A stretch of DNA of 64,000 nucleotides from Orbaceae bacterium lpD04 (GTDB taxonomy: Bacteria > Pseudomonadota > Gammaproteobacteria > Enterobacterales > Orbaceae): assembly GCA_036251935.1 (NCBI GenBank), contig CP133967.1, positions 248,001-312,000 on the forward strand, given 5' to 3'. Shown in pieces: positions 60,974 through 64,000 of this stretch (positions within the stretch are counted from its first letter, which is position 1; the number at the start of each line of letters is the position of its first letter). The notes below the pieces were generated by a model. That model was not told the origin of the DNA and searched no databases. It was given only the letters and a program-made list of their open reading frames with translations. The position numbers and the translations under genes were made by a program.

Positions 60974-61540
60974 ATGATGAATTTTTGGGCTATATTATTA
61001 TTGGCATTTGCCATGTCGACTGATGCCTTTGCTGTTGCTGTTTGTAAAGGTGTTGCACTTAAAGTTCCTCGTTTTATTGATGCGTTCAAAGTTGGGCTAT
61101 TATTCGGTTTCATCGAAGCTATCACACCAGCTCTTGGTTGGGTGCTCGGTTATATTGCGGTGCAATATGTTGAAAGGTGGGATCATTGGGTTATTTTTGC
61201 ACTGATGCTCTTTTTAGGCGTCCGCATGATCTATAATAGTTTTAAAGAAGAAGAGTGCGCAGCCGATGAGCCACAAAGTGGTTCGCTTATTATGCTGATC
61301 TTAACTGCTATTTCAACGAGTATTGATGCATTTGCTGTTGGTATTGGACTTGCTTTGGCATCGGTAAATATTGCTTTTGCAGCTGGTATGATTGGTTTTG
61401 TTACTTGCGTAATGGTAACAATTGGTATTTTATTAGGTAAAAAAATCGGGTGTCTTATTGGTAAAAAGGCAGAATTACTTGGTGGTTTAGTACTCATTGC
61501 GATTGGTATTTTGACGCTTTATCAGCATCTAGTTTTATAA
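60974..61540 (+). CDS. mntP: Manganese efflux pump MntP
   Basis: A 188-residue six-helix transporter made of two inverted repeats, each with an Asp-containing motif: AMSTDAFAVAVCKG (near 13-26) and ISTSIDAFAVGIGLA (near 113-127). GLVLIAIGILTLYQH closes the protein as in E. coli MntP. It follows pilW by 30 bases, so no mntP riboswitch fits upstream; its control must differ from that in E. coli. Confidence 0.93.
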   Translation: MMNFWAILLLAFAMSTDAFAVAVCKGVALKVPRFIDAFKVGLLFGFIEAITPALGWVLGYIAVQYVERWDHWVIFALMLFLGVRMIYNSFKEEECAADEPQSGSLIMLILTAISTSIDAFAVGIGLALASVNIAFAAGMIGFVTCVMVTIGILLGKKIGCLIGKKAELLGGLVLIAIGILTLYQHLVL

Positions 61541-61555
61541 CACAAGCTATTTTTT

Positions 61556-61591
61556 CACTATATTGATACCTTACAACAAAAAAATAACGAA
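61556..61591 (+). repeat. Convergent-gap repeat, copy 3
   Basis: 36 bases beginning CACTATATTGATACC and continuing TTACAACAAAAAAATAACGA. It lies between the 3' ends of mntP and groEL and runs straight into the shared terminator. About 29 of 36 positions match copy 1 by eye, with no gap. Confidence 0.6.
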
Positions 61592-61596
61592 TAAAA

Positions 61597-61625
61597 AAAC
61601 CGTAATCAATATTACGGTTTTTTTG
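61597..61625. terminator. Bidirectional terminator, mntP / groEL
   Basis: AAACCGTAAT, a CAAT loop and ATTACGGTTT, with A and T runs outside. Serves both converging genes. Confidence 0.85.
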
Positions 61626-61648
61626 TAGATAAAGGGTTGGAACTTAAA

Positions 61649-63325
<1,677 letters not shown>

Positions 63326-63338
63326 TTAAATAACTTAA

Positions 63339-63632
63339 TTATGCCTGAACAATTGCTAAAATATCGCTTTCAGATAGGATCAAAACGTCTTCATTATCAA
63401 TTTTTTCAGTTTTAACGCCATAACCTTCATTGAAAATAACAATATCCCCAACTTTGACATCTAATGGTTGTACATGACCATTTTCTAAAATACGACCATT
63501 CCCAACAGCTAAGACTTCACCACGAGTAGATTTACCTGCAGCAGATCCCGTTAATACAATCCCGCCAGCTGATTTTGATTCACTTTCTTTACGTTTGATG
63601 ATCACACGATCATGCAATGGACGAATTTTCAT
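63339..63632 (-). CDS. groES: Co-chaperonin GroES
   Basis: 97-residue lid of GroEL. Begins [16 protein letters not shown], has the mobile loop [21 protein letters not shown] and ends [10 protein letters not shown], as in E. coli. GGAG precedes the ATG by 6-8 bases. First gene of the heat-shock operon, driven by the sigma-32 promoter at 63729-63756. Confidence 0.98.
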   Translation of the reverse strand: MKIRPLHDRVIIKRKESESKSAGGIVLTGSAAGKSTRGEVLAVGNGRILENGHVQPLDVKVGDIVIFNEGYGVKTEKIDNEDVLILSESDILAIVQA

Positions 63633-63728
63633 TAATTATTCTCCTACAATAAATTTTTAGTTAAATTTATACACAATAAGTTAAGGGAAAGACATAAAAC
63701 GATTACATTTTATGATGTAGTGCGAAAT

Positions 63729-63756
63729 AGATGGGGGTACTTTTTGCCACTTCAAG
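63729..63756 (-). promoter_or_regulatory. Sigma-32 heat-shock promoter of groESL
   Basis: On the minus strand CTTGAAG (63756-63750), a 13-base spacer and CCCCATCT (63736-63729) match the RpoH consensus (CTTGAAA, CCCCATNT). About 97 bases lie between it and the groES start. No CIRCE element for HrcA was found. The -35 element is embedded in an inverted repeat TTGCCACT/AGTGGCAA (63744-63764). Confidence 0.85.
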
Positions 63757-63790
63757 AGTGGCAATCAAAAAAAAATTTTTAATCGGCTAT

Positions 63791-64000
63791 TTATTCATCA
63801 TTTTTATGAGTGAATTGGCCTTCAATCACCTCATTATTATGGTTATTATTGGGTGAATTTGATTGATAAGTTTTTATGCTCATTTTCGGGACAATTCGTT
63901 TGACTAAAAAACGTTGAATAGGCGATAGTAATAAAAGTGCCCCTAAGATATCAGTAAAAAAGCCAGGAATTGATAATAACAATCCTGCTAATAGTAGTGA
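63791..64000 (-). CDS. fxsA: FxsA family membrane protein, C-terminal part (runs off the window)
   Basis: The last 69 or so codons; the N-terminus lies beyond 64000. The sequence SLLLAGLLLSIPGFFTDILGA followed by LLLLSPIQRFLVKRIVPKM is the signature of the FxsA third membrane segment region, then a hydrophilic Asn-rich tail. FxsA affects phage T7 exclusion by F plasmids; its normal role is unclear. It is upstream of groES in E. coli as well, which supports the call. Confidence 0.85.
   Translation of the reverse strand, partial: SLLLAGLLLSIPGFFTDILGALLLLSPIQRFLVKRIVPKMSIKTYQSNSPNNNHNNEVIEGQFTHKNDE

Overview
The window looks like chromosome of an AT-rich gammaproteobacterium, most likely a member of the Orbaceae (the insect-gut Gilliamella/Frischella/Orbus group). 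That placement rests on near-Enterobacterales protein sequences and gene neighbourhoods (cpxRA-fieF-pfkA, metNIQ-gmhB-rrn, fxsA-groESL, mrdAB-dacA-ybeD) combined with strong AT bias and a 16S gene of that general type; it is an inference, not a database match. No prophage, CRISPR array, transposase or integrase is visible.

Layout. 1-3.5 kb: 5' end of a response regulator, divergent from a large autotransporter with an FNR-type box upstream. 3.6-10.1 kb: a leftward sugar-acid cluster (uxaA, Zn-dehydrogenase, uxaB, GntR regulator very like E. coli LgoR, MFS permease) predicted to take L-galactonate/tagaturonate to 2-keto-3-deoxygluconate. 10.5-22 kb: metA (MetJ boxes), divergent epmB/efp, trmL, cpxAR, fieF, pfkA, a GNAT gene, gltX and asnB (near-perfect CRP site upstream). 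22-29.5 kb: leftward ybeD, dacA, rodA, mrdA, phoH-like ybeZ, miaB; mrdA appears to lack any ATG/GTG/TTG at its true start and probably begins at AUA. 29.8-33.6 kb: a Sel1-repeat protein and ppc.

34-40 kb: nuoJKLMN, the membrane-arm end of complex I, without nuoA-I at this locus. NuoJ, NuoK, NuoL and NuoM have lost many residues that carry protons in characterised enzymes, while NuoN is well preserved. yajC-secD-secF follow, then tRNA-Ala(GGC), a small secreted protein, trmO, metQIN (MetJ boxes) and gmhB.

48.8-56.1 kb: a ribosomal RNA locus of unusual build. 16S-tRNA-Ile(GAU)-tRNA-Ala(UGC) has its own promoter, leader hairpin and boxA. A Tat-exported, HisC-family PLP aminotransferase gene then sits inside the 16S-23S spacer, followed by a long inverted repeat and a second rRNA-type promoter (GC-rich discriminator, AT-rich upstream element, leader hairpin, boxA) before 23S-5S. 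The reading is that the rrn operon has been split into two transcription units. 56.2-64 kb: a CpxRA-like two-component pair, a VanY-type peptidase, rlmN-pilW, mntP, groEL-groES with a sigma-32 promoter, and the C-terminal part of fxsA.

A 36-nt intergenic repeat recurs in three convergent 3'-3' gaps (near 11.6, 22.0 and 61.6 kb), in the same orientation each time. The best candidates for something undescribed are the split rrn locus with its resident gene, the altered nuoJKLMN module, the AUA-start mrdA and the convergent-gap repeat.
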